Source: Lineus longissimus (taxonomy: Eukaryota > Nemertea > Pilidiophora > Heteronemertea > Lineidae). From it: a DNA stretch of 64,000 nt. Position 1 is the stretch's first letter; the number at the start of each line of letters is the position of its first letter. This document shows positions 22,933 through 35,299 of this stretch, in pieces. A program made the position numbers and the translations under genes. Where the stretch lies: positions 26,540,599 to 26,604,598 of the forward strand of contig NC_088309.1 in assembly GCF_910592395.1 (NCBI RefSeq), in the 5' to 3' direction. A model generated the notes under the pieces. It was not told the origin of the DNA and did not search any database. It saw nothing but the letters and a program-made list of their open reading frames with translations.

Positions 22933-25399
22933 TCATTGGTCATCAGAACATGGTCTGGTTGACAAACGGCACTCATTTCTCGAATAAGCAAAAATACGAC
23001 CGATATGTTGTACTTCCAGATAGAAGAGACACCTATTGGCGGATAGTTACAATTTGATCAGGACTGGGTGGCTGCTGTTGTCCCTGTTCAGAAAAATAAA
23101 ACACCTGAAGTGTATACAACAAAAAGGAAATAGCATCTTCGTGTGATTAAATGACTTGTCATTAAATCATTGGCTTCGCTGTCAGTTTTCAATGAAATTA
23201 CAATGAGAATGTTAGATCTGAATCTGCATTTCTTGTCTTCATTGGATTCCCTCAGGCGTCATAAATCTGAAACATTGCTTTAATTGAATTTTAAAGGAAA
23301 TTTTGTAAAATAAGAACAAATGTCACGGATGATAGGACGATGGTCTACACAAGGAATTGTTTGGTGTTATTGCTTGAATGGCAATTGGGTAAGTGCTGAA
23401 TTGAGAATGTAAAAATGCAGGGGAAAACATAGCTTGTGTTATTTTCGGCTACTTTCCTTAAGGACAGATCCATGATGCGTTGATTTGGTGGGATGGTAGG
23501 GTGTGTGGAGGGTGGAGGGGTGGGATGTGATGGTGGGTTGCGACGGGAAGAGGTCATGTAACCAGGTAAATTGACATAATTAGCAATACTCTCGTACACG
23601 GTGAAATTATTTGACCATATCACGTATTTGAATTGTGTGACTCTACTACATAGGTTCCTTGCCAAGGCGAGTAACAGATGCCAACTGGATCTCTCGAGGC
23701 GAATCTAACATGAGTAAGCCCATTACCATACACTGTGGGCGACGACTTGTTACATACTCTTAAATTTGATATAAGTCTCATTTGTCATCATTGTGAATGC
23801 AGTGTTGCGCTGGGTTCATAATGAAGGAATTGCATGTGGGGTCACAGTTCCAGACACTAGTATCTCAGGAGGGGAATGAAGTTCGTTGTGTTTGAGCATG
23901 TTCAGACTTTTTTTTATACATTCACTATCATAATGGAAACGTTTGAAATTATTAATGTGTACGGTTACAAATAACCTGGTATAAATGTGTTCCTGACAGC
24001 TATGCATGATTATGCATGATCGGTTTGTATCAATTCAATACCAAAAACTCGAAAGGGGCTACTTTAAATGATCCGGTGAACATTTTAAGCCAGCATGTTT
24101 GCAGCAATGTAGAGAATTGTCATTTCCGAATCGTATGGTAACCGTGCATCAAATTCAGGTTAATTTTACTGGCACCTGGTCTTACCCTGGAACTGTCATT
24201 CACCTTTTGATACTGAAGCAAGCATGTCTAGCCCAAATCGCAGTCTCTAATTCCACCACAGTTGGTATCTGTAACTGGTCGAACTGCCATTAGCGAAGCC
24301 ACCTGATACCTACGATGGTTCTGCTGAACGCACGTCCTTTAATTGCCTCTTGGAGGAGATAATGTGCTAAACAGGTGTATAACCTTATGAAGGTCCATTA
24401 CAGGTACATCAAATGGCTTAGCTGAGATGGCCAGGGATTTGGCAATCATCATTAGTATAAGACAATGGATTTCATTTAACACTTGTCAAATTCCTTTACC
24501 GCTGTGTACGCTTCACATTGTATAGCCTTTGAAGAGACGTTAAGTTGTTGAAACTTTACGCAGGTCCGACAGCAATGTACACATTTTAAGGGAAGACAAT
24601 ACCGCTCGCCAGGCTTTTTATTTCTTGATGGCTACAATGTACACTTTTATCTGAAAGGAACAACAAAATACGATATCCTTCAATATGACCAGGTGAGCCG
24701 ACGCACAGTTTTGAAAATGGCTGCAGTATGTCTAACCGTGAGCTGGAAAACATTGCGGTCATCAAGCACTAACTGTATTCAAACAATAAACAAAACATTC
24801 ACTGACGTTCGATCCTGATAAGTCTCTAGCTTTAAGGGTATTGCCTTGGTTACCGTAGTCAAGTTCAAGACGCAAGGCTGCTGTGATTTCTTTTCTTAAA
24901 TCCATGACTTCACCATGCACGTAATCAAATGGCACATCAGACATGAAGACCCTCGTTTTATCCATGTCATAAGCATATTTACCGACATGTCAGCCAAGTC
25001 CTTCACCAGATGGACAAAGTGGATAAGTCATGGAGGCTGGTCACCTAGGGCATAATTGGTAAACCCCGAAGCTATAAAGTATAAAGGCCGGACAAATATT
25101 AACTCTCTGATCTGCTTTTATAATCTGCATTTAGTATGTCCATCACGGAATGGCCTCTGCCATAGCAATATCAGGTTCCAATGACACTTCTTGGAGATAC
25201 ATGTTGTTAATTTGGAAAAATAGTTTTGATTCGCGAATTAGAAGTCGCGATGCTAGGCAACTTGAGGCTTGATGGCCGCACCTGCAACACCCCAGTGAGA
25301 CAGTTGGCGGCGAAAGAACTATGATTTATTGCTTGCATAGGCCCTCCATCAAAGTGGCAACCACACAGCAAAAATTCTCAAAGTATTCAGCAGGGCGAT

Positions 25400-25448
25400 C
25401 TGAACCTTGTGTGAAATAAAAATGCGCTCTATTTCACACAAGGTTCAG
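25400..25448. repeat. Perfect 19-bp inverted repeat (hairpin, 11-nt loop)
   Basis: CTGAACCTTGTGTGAAATA (25400-25418) and its exact reverse complement (25430-25448) flank an 11-base loop. Pairing stops at the arm ends. No direct repeats or gene context identify it as a transposon end or terminator. Confidence 0.97.
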
Positions 25449-25955
25449 AGCCTGGCTATAAAATGGGCCATCCTTGAAGTCGCATGGTGTTGTCCATCTT
25501 CCCATGAACATCTTGTGGCAGTCTGTATGTCACTGTGCACAAACCCAAAATGCACGGAATCCTAGCATTTTTGATGTAGAGTTCAAGCCAGCAATTTCAC
25601 CTTGAGAGTGACAAAGAATATATGTATGGTGCATTTCCATAGGTAGTGTTCGACGATGTATATAATTATTCTCGCTAGATAGAAGAGGGGCTATTATAGG
25701 ATGGAAATGCTTTCCGTTAGAGCGTCCCATGTGGTTGACAGAGCAGGCTACCACCATCACTTAATTGCGGATTCTGCCGATATTTGTTTGGCGGACAAAG
25801 CAAACTTGGTTATGATATCACGGCCTGTCAAGAATGTCCACAAACTAAGGAATCGATTGCATGTCCCCAGGGTGGTTTGTTGGAAAGTTTGTCATCTCTA
25901 TGTTTTAGTGATGAGTTGGTGATGATGAAGATGATGGTGCCGCATCTGTGCCCAG

Positions 25956-26000
25956 TCTCATAAAACTTTATAGGGATTTCTCATAAAACTTATAGGGATT
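25956..26000 (+). repeat. Two-copy 22/23-bp tandem repeat
   Basis: TCTCATAAAACTTTATAGGG+ATT is followed directly by the same unit lacking one T. Confidence 0.95.
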
Positions 26001-29000
26001 TCTTCACGGCCGTTGCGACAGCTTGGGGATTCGAGTCTAGCGGTTGTTCAATTCAAAAACAGAGTTGTGTTCTTTTATTCGCAAACACATAAGCAACATT
26101 CAGGTTCCACAGTTTGCAGACATCCAGGCTTTTACGCAAAGAGCGTCGTTTTTAAGGACCTCTTAATAACGCTATCCCGCCTTGATTATGCCATTTTGAT
26201 ATAAGATATTTGTTAAAACCCAGAATCACAACAGTCGACATATCATGTGAATTGTAAATATAACTACAGGAGTTTCATTTAGATTTTTAATGATACTAGT
26301 TAAACAGCAACCATTTCCAGGCAGAGCTATGACGCCCCAATGAGGGCATGGCATGAATTGCCCAAGATATCTGCAAAAAAAGAAACCGGTTATCTACAAT
26401 TGTTATTCTGCAGATACCTTATTTCTGTTATTAATTTTGGTACATTCCTTGATTTGTTTGCTTAGCCCCTGTGGCAGTTATTCTAATAACCTGCCCCAAG
26501 CATTCATTTTAAAGACATCTCCAGCGGTTTTGAACAGATTCATGGGTGGGCTTTCCCGTGAATAATAAGTTTACTTTCAACCTACTATCAGAGAAATCGA
26601 ATGACCGACAGATCGCCTACAGGCACTCTGGGTAAATGGCTTATACGATTGATAGTGAGAGAGTTTAATCAACTTGAAAATGAAAAAGCCTATTGGCTAC
26701 TTGAATTTTCAAAGCCAGGGCTTCGTTCTTTTCTCTGGCCTGTAGTACATGTATGATGAGGATTTTCAAATGATTGATTGTTTTGATGAGTTCATGTCAA
26801 TCGAAACTTAAGAGATGTGACGGTACCCTGGAGTTTCTTGTGCTACATTTGAACATTAAACCACGAGTTGTCAGTCTCCATGGACCTCAACCACGCTTTA
26901 TCTGCTGTTAGTGTTACCCCTATCTTTATAATGCACACTGTGTGGATAGAAAAATCACAAATTTCAAAATAATTAAGAGAGCTTTTATGTATGGATTCTT
27001 TTGGTTAATTTTTATTACTTGTTGAAAACTAGGCAATAATTTGGTTATTCATGCCCTAGGATGATCAGACAGAGAAAAAGGAGTATAATGATATTTTCAT
27101 TCTTTTGAACGCTCAATACCTTTTAGTGCCAGGTTGTCAGGTTTATAAAATATAGCCATGCAATCGATGTAGATAGAAACAATCGACAACACCTTTTGAG
27201 TAGGTGTTAAACCAATATAAAAATGGTTTTGACGATTTTTTTTTAAATGTGCTATGGAATATTCTTTCTTTGTATGTATGTAGAGTCTTTCTTTTTAATT
27301 CTAACAAAAACGATGCATATCAAATGAATATGAAAAAAAAAATTTACAGTGGAAAACAGTCAAATTAAAAAAAAATTGCGTTGTGTTCCTGAAAACCTGT
27401 AAAACCCATATAAACCGATCAAACTGGCTAAGCTTCACATAAAAATATCCAAGAAAAAAGACTTTACACTCTTCAACTCCTTTCGATTTAAATGGGCTGC
27501 TGCGAGGAATCATTTTGTGCACTTCTGACCGGAAAATTGTATTGGGTCCAAAAAGTAAGAAATCTGCCCTGTCATTATTGCACGTACAGTTACCTATTTC
27601 TGTAAGGAACTTGAGTTAATGTTATTCGAACTGCAACATTTTGAACTGTAAATGTACCAGGATGTTATCCATGCTCTATGGCATGCACCACAATCTATAC
27701 AATTTAGCAATTAAATTAATTGAATTGACTAAAGATAATAATTTATTTAAAATTTAATTATAATTCGATTTATTATTCGCGCTCACTTCATGGCTCAACA
27801 ACTGCTCTACTCGTACTTCAACCAGACACCAATCGACTGATGTACTTTCTGCCTGGCTTAACAGCATCACCGAGCCCGATCATTTATTAATAATATGAAA
27901 TCAAATCAAATCAAATTGAATTGATTGAAGATGATATTAGATTAGTATGCATGAGTTTTCTTCTCTGTCTGGGCTAATACATCAGTCATTCAACAAATGA
28001 CATCTTTGCGCACTATCTAACTGAAGAGGAAAATCACTTCAAGTTATCCCCATTCATTGTCTGTATGTCACTTCGTTGGTACCATCCCAAGAATATTTCA
28101 TAACTGTACGCATGCGTGTGCTTCTCTATGTATGTACTGTACGGCACGTTCGAACAAGCTGAATCTGAAATAGTGTTCTGTTTCATGTGAGAAATTAGCA
28201 AGGGTATTGATAGATGTTTTTGCGATTTCTATTGAGTCTTTTGAACTCATGCATCATAAAATAAACATGTTTTTCGTAACAAATTGGTTGAGGTTGTCAA
28301 ATGATCGGAATGGGTTTAGCTGTCAAACATTTGTCTAACTCTGGAGTTCTTGTTTGGCTTTTGAAATCTTCCATATTGGAAATTTCTCTCGTTGTTCTTA
28401 TCAAACTATTGCTTTCGAAATTGCCCGAAAACAAGATAAGAGCCCAGTTAAGTGAAAGGATGTAAGCTTACCAGTTCCGCATTGTGCTGACTTTGTCAAC
28501 CATCAGTAAGCGGGAGATATATGACTAAGACAAGAGTGGCCACTTCAACTTCCTCATCAGGAGCTTTCGGCAAGCTCTTAACTTAACTCCGTGGTGATAG
28601 TGCTCCAGAATTTTTTCACAAATGGTGCTAGTTACCAGATTTTCCCCTGGGCGAAGACGACCCCTTGTAATGAAAGGCTCTCACGACGGTTCCTGTCTGT
28701 ATCGATGTGAAAATCTCGCTCGTGGAAGGGCTGTCGAACTTACTTTCATGATTGTTTCTTTCACTCTTATTTGGATACAGGACATTGTTAAGACTTCGGT
28801 ACATTGTCTTGGGCTACCATTGTTAAATTATGCTTGCCAATTTCTTGTCACCCTTAGGGAAGTTAAGATATGTTGCATGTTAGCAATACTCGCATTGCGA
28901 TTACCACATCAACAACATCAATCTTGCAACATATGAAAAGTTAAACCTTGTTCTGTCATGTTTTGTAACAAAACGAGGAAAGATCGTGTCCTCATTGTCC

Positions 29001-30041
29001 CCAGTATTAAGCAAACCAGCGAAATAATAAGTTTGCAAGCTCGTGAAATAATGGACCCCTAAAGGTGTATCTCGTTCTCATATCAAATGCTCTTTTGTTG
29101 ACAATATTTTTCATGCCAACTGCAATGTATATGATTGTTCGTTGCTTCATTGCGGTAGAGCGACTTTCTAAGTCAAGCCATGTCTTGTCATTAGTCGACA
29201 TTGAAGTGCCTAATGTCATCATTGTTCTCCATCACCTTAATCTAAACATCAGAATTCTCTTTTCGTTTGCGGCTTACTTACTTTGCCTTTGTTTGTTGGC
29301 CATTGGCAAGATATCGAGTGGCCAAGAATGCCTCGTTTGTTTGATCACCATGGCAAAACCGTCTATGTCGCCTTCCTTACCGACCCTTAGCAATGCTGCA
29401 CAGAATGCTAATAGGGTAACTAAGACTGGGTTGAGCTAAAGATTCTAGAGGTCGTTTCATCAGCCTTAACCTTTTTTTTGCAAGATTATTCTCTTGCAAT
29501 GTATTTGAGAGTACATAACAAGGTCATCCAAAGAAACTATTTTGACTCGATGACTCAAATTTCCCAGACCTAAAACCTGATATATTTTGACTCTAGCGCA
29601 AGCAGTTTCTCATGTTGCTGGTTTCATATTTGCGAGTTTCGGCTGATGTTTCCTCTTTAGCTCGTGTTCAATGTTGTCTCAGCTCTCAAGATTGGGTGTT
29701 CCTTGTTTGTTGGGTTTATACCAGTATTCCATTTCCGAAGGGGTTCTGCTAATGTGTGTAGGTTTGGCTATTGGTTATTGGTCGCTGACTTCATGTTACT
29801 TACTTCAAAGGTAGGTGGTGGCAGTTACTAACTCAGCCAGCACCATTACACACATTGTTCATAAAGTGTTTGATAGATCCGTAGATTTTTGTACTGGTCT
29901 ACAGGACAGCATAAGCACCAGGGAAGACGCAGCTTAGGATAATGCACCATTACAGGGCCAACCTAACTCAAGTGATTCCACTTCCCTTAAGACCTACCTT
30001 CTCAAAGATAAACTTATTGCTGTAACGTTTGATGAAAGGGT

Positions 30042-30254
30042 TCAACTCTTTGTTTTGATCCCTTTTCGATGCTTTCGAACAATGGGGGTGAAAAGGTCAT
30101 GGTCGAGGTAACTGCTGCTTGCAAGTGTGTGGGATGTTTTATGATACCCTTTGACATTACCAGAACTACCACTGAGTGTCGATTTAAGCTGTTCTGTTAT
30201 TTGGCCTGGTTCTTCTGAAGAGTCTGTATCAAAGCTGTCATCAGCTGTCCACAT
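30042..30254 (-). CDS. Possible terminal exon of an unrecognised gene
   Basis: After the acceptor-like tgttttgaatag and two bases, the frame reads MWTADDSFDTDSSEEPG, continues with TEQLKSTLSGSSGN and TSHTLASSSYLDHDLF, and ends IVRKHRKGIKTKS before TGA. An in-frame TGA just upstream of the ATG means it would have to be spliced in or start at that ATG. The acidic-Ser then basic composition resembles a cytoplasmic tail or disordered C-terminus. Entry phase 1 would be compatible with the Ig gene 18 kb upstream, but no intermediate exon supports that. I do not recognise a family, and chance cannot be excluded. Confidence 0.28.
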   Translation of the reverse strand: MWTADDSFDTDSSEEPGQITEQLKSTLSGSSGNVKGYHKTSHTLASSSYLDHDLFTPIVRKHRKGIKTKS

Positions 30255-33200
30255 TTCTATTCAAAACAATTTACATCAACAAGTTTTACCCCTCTCGTGA
30301 CATTTTGCGTAACCTCCTCAACAAATCAGATTGATTTTGCATAATTTGAAACCAATACCAAGGCACTATCATTATAATTAACTTTTAGGTATCGGTATTG
30401 ATTATAGGCTTATTTGCTCTCGATTAATATACATCGTTGAACCACTCCATGTAATATTATTAACACAAATGCCTTGTTTTAAAGGTTAACTCTGACCAAA
30501 ACATCATTACAATTTTTCTTCACCTAATGCTAGCCTTGTCTCACGTACCCTTACCAAATTGCCATGTATCTATATTTGTCAAGTTCTGTAATGCATAATG
30601 GCTATATCATATGGATTTAAAAAAAGTTGTTTCTGCTGGCATATGCATTTCATCACAAGGATATTATTATGATTACTAATGTATAACTTGAATAAATCTA
30701 TATTTCTGCACAAAAATGCATTCTTTTAACCGCACATACCGGGGTGTTTGATCTATATGACCACAATCATTACATTTGGGTGTGACACATATCTATAGAA
30801 TTTTCAGTACCCTTTTGTTTGTTCAATTGGTAATCATCGCTTCGTACATAGTATCTGATGTCACTATTGTGATGTTAGTCTAATATTTCAGCAATAATTT
30901 GTTTTGTAACTCATCTAGCATGGTTAATAGAAGATTTGTTTTTTTACTCGATAAAGGTTCTGTATCATTCTCTGTCAAGGGAAAATGTTGTTGTCAGTTT
31001 AGGGCTTAAGGTTTAAGTTTTGCTAATATAAGTGATACGTGACGTAGTTGGTACAACTTCACACTGGTCTACAAGAAAAATGGTAGAGGGTGGGTCAATA
31101 CCCCGCTTAGCTTCACCACAGGCTATCTCGTGGTGACACTTTCTAGAATGAACCAGTGGCTTAATACCAAAATATCGAACTAACGACTTGAGGCATCACC
31201 AAAAACAGTGGTCCATTTATCCAACTTTGCCAGCTTTTCATTTGCCAACAGATCGTGTGACCGCTTTAAGGTTTAATACGTCCATTTCCTGAACTGTGGT
31301 TAATAGAAGTTTCTCTTCTCTAGTTTCTGAATAAAATTATATGTTATGGGCATCGTTTACCTTATTATCTCTTCATCTTGTGTGTGCCAAACCCTGCCCC
31401 ATAGCTGTTTTCCCATCATAACTTTTTACGATATGAGATTAATTTTTTCATTTAATAGAACCCGCTTTAGGTGAAATTGGGATTTTTGATGACATTCTGA
31501 GAGTTATGCTGAATTTTCTACAAATATCTGCTTTTGACATGGACTATACCGAGTAGTGATTTAGAAAAACAAAAGCAAATTTATCTAGTACCCATTGTTG
31601 TAGTTCTCCTTACAATACTTGACGGAAGTGGGTCTATCAAGCAGTAACAAAACCTGCAGCTAGAAGTTGTAATAACTGCAACATCTATGTATGTGGCCAG
31701 CACCTCAAGTATGATAATTTGCTGAACGGTTATTTAAGGGGCCTGAATGAAGGCATATGAAAATATCCCCATTGTCCTTAAGATAGTATCTAGGGCCTAT
31801 ACCCATCTCTGGTTTGTTCTGAGTAAGATGTCATCTGAATACCAGAGACTTTAAAGTATCTGGTAATTCAAATTTTCTCATAGGATGAAATAAAAAAACA
31901 TTTGGATTGCTTTAAGCTTAAATCAAGTTTTTCAGGCAATTTACCATTACTGTAACTAACACCTGAATCTACAGTCTTTTTTGCCTTTGTGCAGTTTTCT
32001 GCATCATATTCCATTTCACGCAGCAACCACCTTGTTGCCTTAAGGCACCACCATTGCAGTTAAAGACTAGGTATCCATCATTAAAGAGCATCAGATGAAA
32101 TGTGCGTAGCAGTGGAAGATCACTGTGCCAGAATTACTTAGCCTGGGGGCGTAGTTTGAGTGATGGTGCATGCTGCTACGGCGGGTAAAGGAATGGTCGT
32201 GTTCACGCGTTTGATCTTTCTGTAAGTACATGCTACGGTGACTCGTTGGCTTCTTTTGCATTTCATCTTGGGGGAGGGAGGAATGAAAGGTGACCGAGGG
32301 ACCATAGTGAACATCAAAATACTATATCTCGTGACTGGCTAGGGAAAAGCTATATTTAACGAACTAGGTGGCAAAGATGTCACGCCTTGCAGATTGATAG
32401 AGCTTCAGCCGTGCTGAGTAACATATGCATGAAACAAGCCGTAAAATCTACTACATTTAACAGTGAAAGGTTGAAGGTCAGAACATTGTTTGGTTTAGTC
32501 CTTTAACAGAGTGACTTTAAACTACACTGTAACCAAAGTCCTCCAGTGACAAATCTGTTGAGGAGAGTTGGTGGTCTTTGTTTTCATAGGGGCGAAGGGT
32601 AAGGAACTGCAAAACAAAACGAATTTGAATGTCAGTGTGAAGGAGTTAACGCCTAATGCAATAAAGATAAATTCCTCCATGCCATCGGCAAATCATTCAT
32701 CTTAACCAGCAATAGAAAAAACAATGGCATTCATGGATATGAACCGAGGATCCCATCAATCAAACTGAAATCTTGAATTCAATTATCCTATATGTAGAAT
32801 GTCAGGTAAGCCGCCCATCCATTCAGGCTAGATCAACAACACTGACAAGGTTAGGGTAGTGGTATCACGAGAGAGAAAGGCACCGCCAGGGAAAGGATAT
32901 TGATTTGACCGAAAACGAGAATCCTCGTCCTTGGGTTGGGAGATACCGCCAAATACCTAGTACACATGTAAAAGAAAATTTTCAGAAATGTTTCACCTAT
33001 TAGTCTAGTTCAAGAACCTACACGTTATGTTATAAAAACACTTGCAATATCAAAGAATACTAAATCAAGAACTGCAGCAGCAAGGTAAAATTTACAACTT
33101 AAGTTTTGAAAAATCGAAAAGAATGCATACTTTGGGCATCCGTAACCTATGCCATGTTCACCTTATTTTCGTGCTGAAAATAAATTGAAGTGAACCAGTC

Positions 33201-35083
33201 AAAGTGATCTCGGATATTTATCTTCGATGTCGCGTAGCATGTTCAAGTGGTTTGATGTTCCTAGCGGCTTCTTGGTCACGTCTCATGTTCTTCTCACAGC
33301 GTGCTTGTCAAAGGAGAGTAGGAGAATAGAGTGGACTTCTAGTAACTTCAAAAGGGGGAAGCAAGCGCATTCCTTTACAAATAGCAATGGAAGCGACTAC
33401 CAGAGGTAAATCTTTTGGGTGTGGTCACATACAGGAAATATTTAGCAAATACAAAATTATCATGAAATTTTAAGGCCTGTTGCTTCGATCTATTTCAGAA
33501 ACCACCATCATTTAACATTAAACTCTGTCACAGCATGTGTTTCTTTAACCCCTTCTAGGTTCACATCACAAAGCACCCTAAATCAAACCTACTTACAAGT
33601 TGATAAAATAGAATAACGTCAAAAAGAAATCCAGAGGAAATGTTTATCGTCGGGATTGCTTCCCTAAGGCAGATTATTATAAACTACCTTTGACAAGTCT
33701 CTGCTGAGTCAGCACGAAAAATACTGAGCACTTGTCAATCCACTTCACGTCTTTTGATGTCTAATTGTTTAACTCGGTAATTGTGCACCGAGATATCTTA
33801 GACTGGGACGTGTAATGCTAAGTGAACAAAGCATCCTTTAGAAAGTATATCTCCGGAAATCGGCTTGAAAAAAAGACACCTTTCGGAAAATCCAAATAGC
33901 GATAGAAGTCTCCAGGTATTTGATGCAAGCAAAACGTCAGAAAGTTGTGCTCTTTGAGAAACAGTGCCAAAAACTTGACCAACAAATCAATGCATTATCT
34001 ATTGCAGTTATATTGCAACCTGGGGAAGTTCAGATTGAAACGTGTAGCATCAGCACTTAGTGTGTTCAATGGATCGGAGAATAGATTGATACAATCAGTT
34101 GGGACATAAAAAAATCAAGGAACATTGACCATCCTTTTAGGCTGTTTCTTTTATCACTCAGCCAATTTCATTCCAATCTAAGCGTATCAATAAGTGTGTC
34201 ATTTTTCAAAGAATGCATGATATACAATATGTAGGATGATACAACAAAGGTAGAGTGAAATACGGTGTATATTGGATCCGTTGATAGAAGGCCAGAGAAC
34301 CAGATTGACATGCCATTCCAAATATTCAATCAACTGTTTTTGTCTTTCAAGAATTTCACGTCAGACAAAGTTTATGTACATTTTATAGTCTTTATGGGCT
34401 TTTTTTCTTTTTACAGGGTTTTGAAAAGTCAGATGCTCTGATTAAAGGAGGTCAATTGATTACTGGTGTTAGCTGGTGTTATACAAATTTCGATATCAGC
34501 ATCATCTTCAAAGTTACCCAAAACAGACAGTTTCGTTTTGTGACAGCAACAATCACGAATGTTAATTGGAAATTCACTCGAAAGAGGGGAGAGCATGGAA
34601 TAAACAAATTATTTTGTATCATCGCCCTGTGGGTATTTCAAGAGTGGTTTGCATTTTAGTTTTCTGCACTCAGTTTTAAGGCAGAAGACGCAGAATGTAT
34701 CAAACAATGTTAAATGGTCAACTCAAAATCCCAGAGGCTACATCTCATCATCCGAGTAGAGTTGGTCATTGTTGCCTTAAAGAATTCCAATATGCCACTA
34801 CTTCCCTCGTATTTATTCAGCCTGATGCTCATATTCATCAATAAAAACCAGGATTCTCCTACGTAAACAAATACCAAATACCGTGCAAAAGCCTTGAACG
34901 TCTTTGTAACCAATAGCCTACTGAGTATTGCTGCGATTGTGTTACCAGCTTTCTCTAGTGGCTTCTTGCGAGACAGTGGCAAGTAACACGAAGAATGCAA
35001 ATAATTTGTTCCATAAAGTATGGGGTGAAACTTTGCGATACTAATGTCTCTCGAATACAATAGATAAACAGTTATAAAGGCTG

Positions 35084-35299
35084 TCATATCTCCTGGTTCC
35101 TGCATAAACCGAAGATATTGAGAAGACTTGTTTCGGTTTTGTTGTTTGAGTCAACTGATAAACTTTTGTCATCCTGTCCATAGATACGCAGGACCCGGAG
35201 GGGTTCAAGGTTGAAATCTAACCAGGAAATACGCATAAAAGACAAAAAAATTAATGAAAACCCAATGGTTAAGAAAAAAAGGCATACCGCAGAGGCCAT
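35084..35299 (-). pseudogene. Membrane-anchor-like ORF, frame continues broken downstream
   Basis: An acceptor-like ttcacaattatacag lies just upstream of an ATG that opens MASAVCLFFLTIGFSLIFLS, a hydrophobic segment near the N-terminus, followed by FMRISWLDFNLEP and an Asn/Ser-rich stretch with a possible NKT glycosylation site. This looks like the start of a type II membrane or secreted protein. The frame stops at 35084. Overlapping frames downstream (YAGTRRYDSLYNCL; then the open frame to 34710) could be its frame-shifted continuation. I recognise no enzyme motif. It may be a decayed gene or a random hydrophobic ORF. Confidence 0.22.

Larger units (their letters stand above)
15600..30041. 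other. AT-rich non-coding stretch with scattered repeats
   Basis: No supported gene. Contents noted separately: a pogo/Tigger-like end (16482), a decayed tandem repeat (22026-22480), G14 (22919), a perfect hairpin (25400) and a short tandem repeat (25956). A TCAAA-type short repeat near 27900-27917 could be the tail of a retroposon. A hydrophobic 124-codon frame at 29065-29439 has no recognisable family motif. Confidence 0.55.

Noticed and set aside
23345-23665. Minus-strand Pro/His/Thr-rich frame
   Set aside because: The proline run comes from a purine-rich GGTGGGA-type low-complexity stretch on the plus strand.
27890-27925. TCAAA-type repeats as a LINE/SINE tail
   Set aside because: Only three to four short units, and no reverse transcriptase or tRNA-like head upstream that I can recognise.
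29065-29439. Hydrophobic 124-codon frame that might be part of a GPCR
   Set aside because: The ERL after a hydrophobic stretch recalls TM3, but there is no DRY, CWxP or NPxxY motif or splice context. Hydrophobic frames of this length arise by chance in AT-rich DNA.
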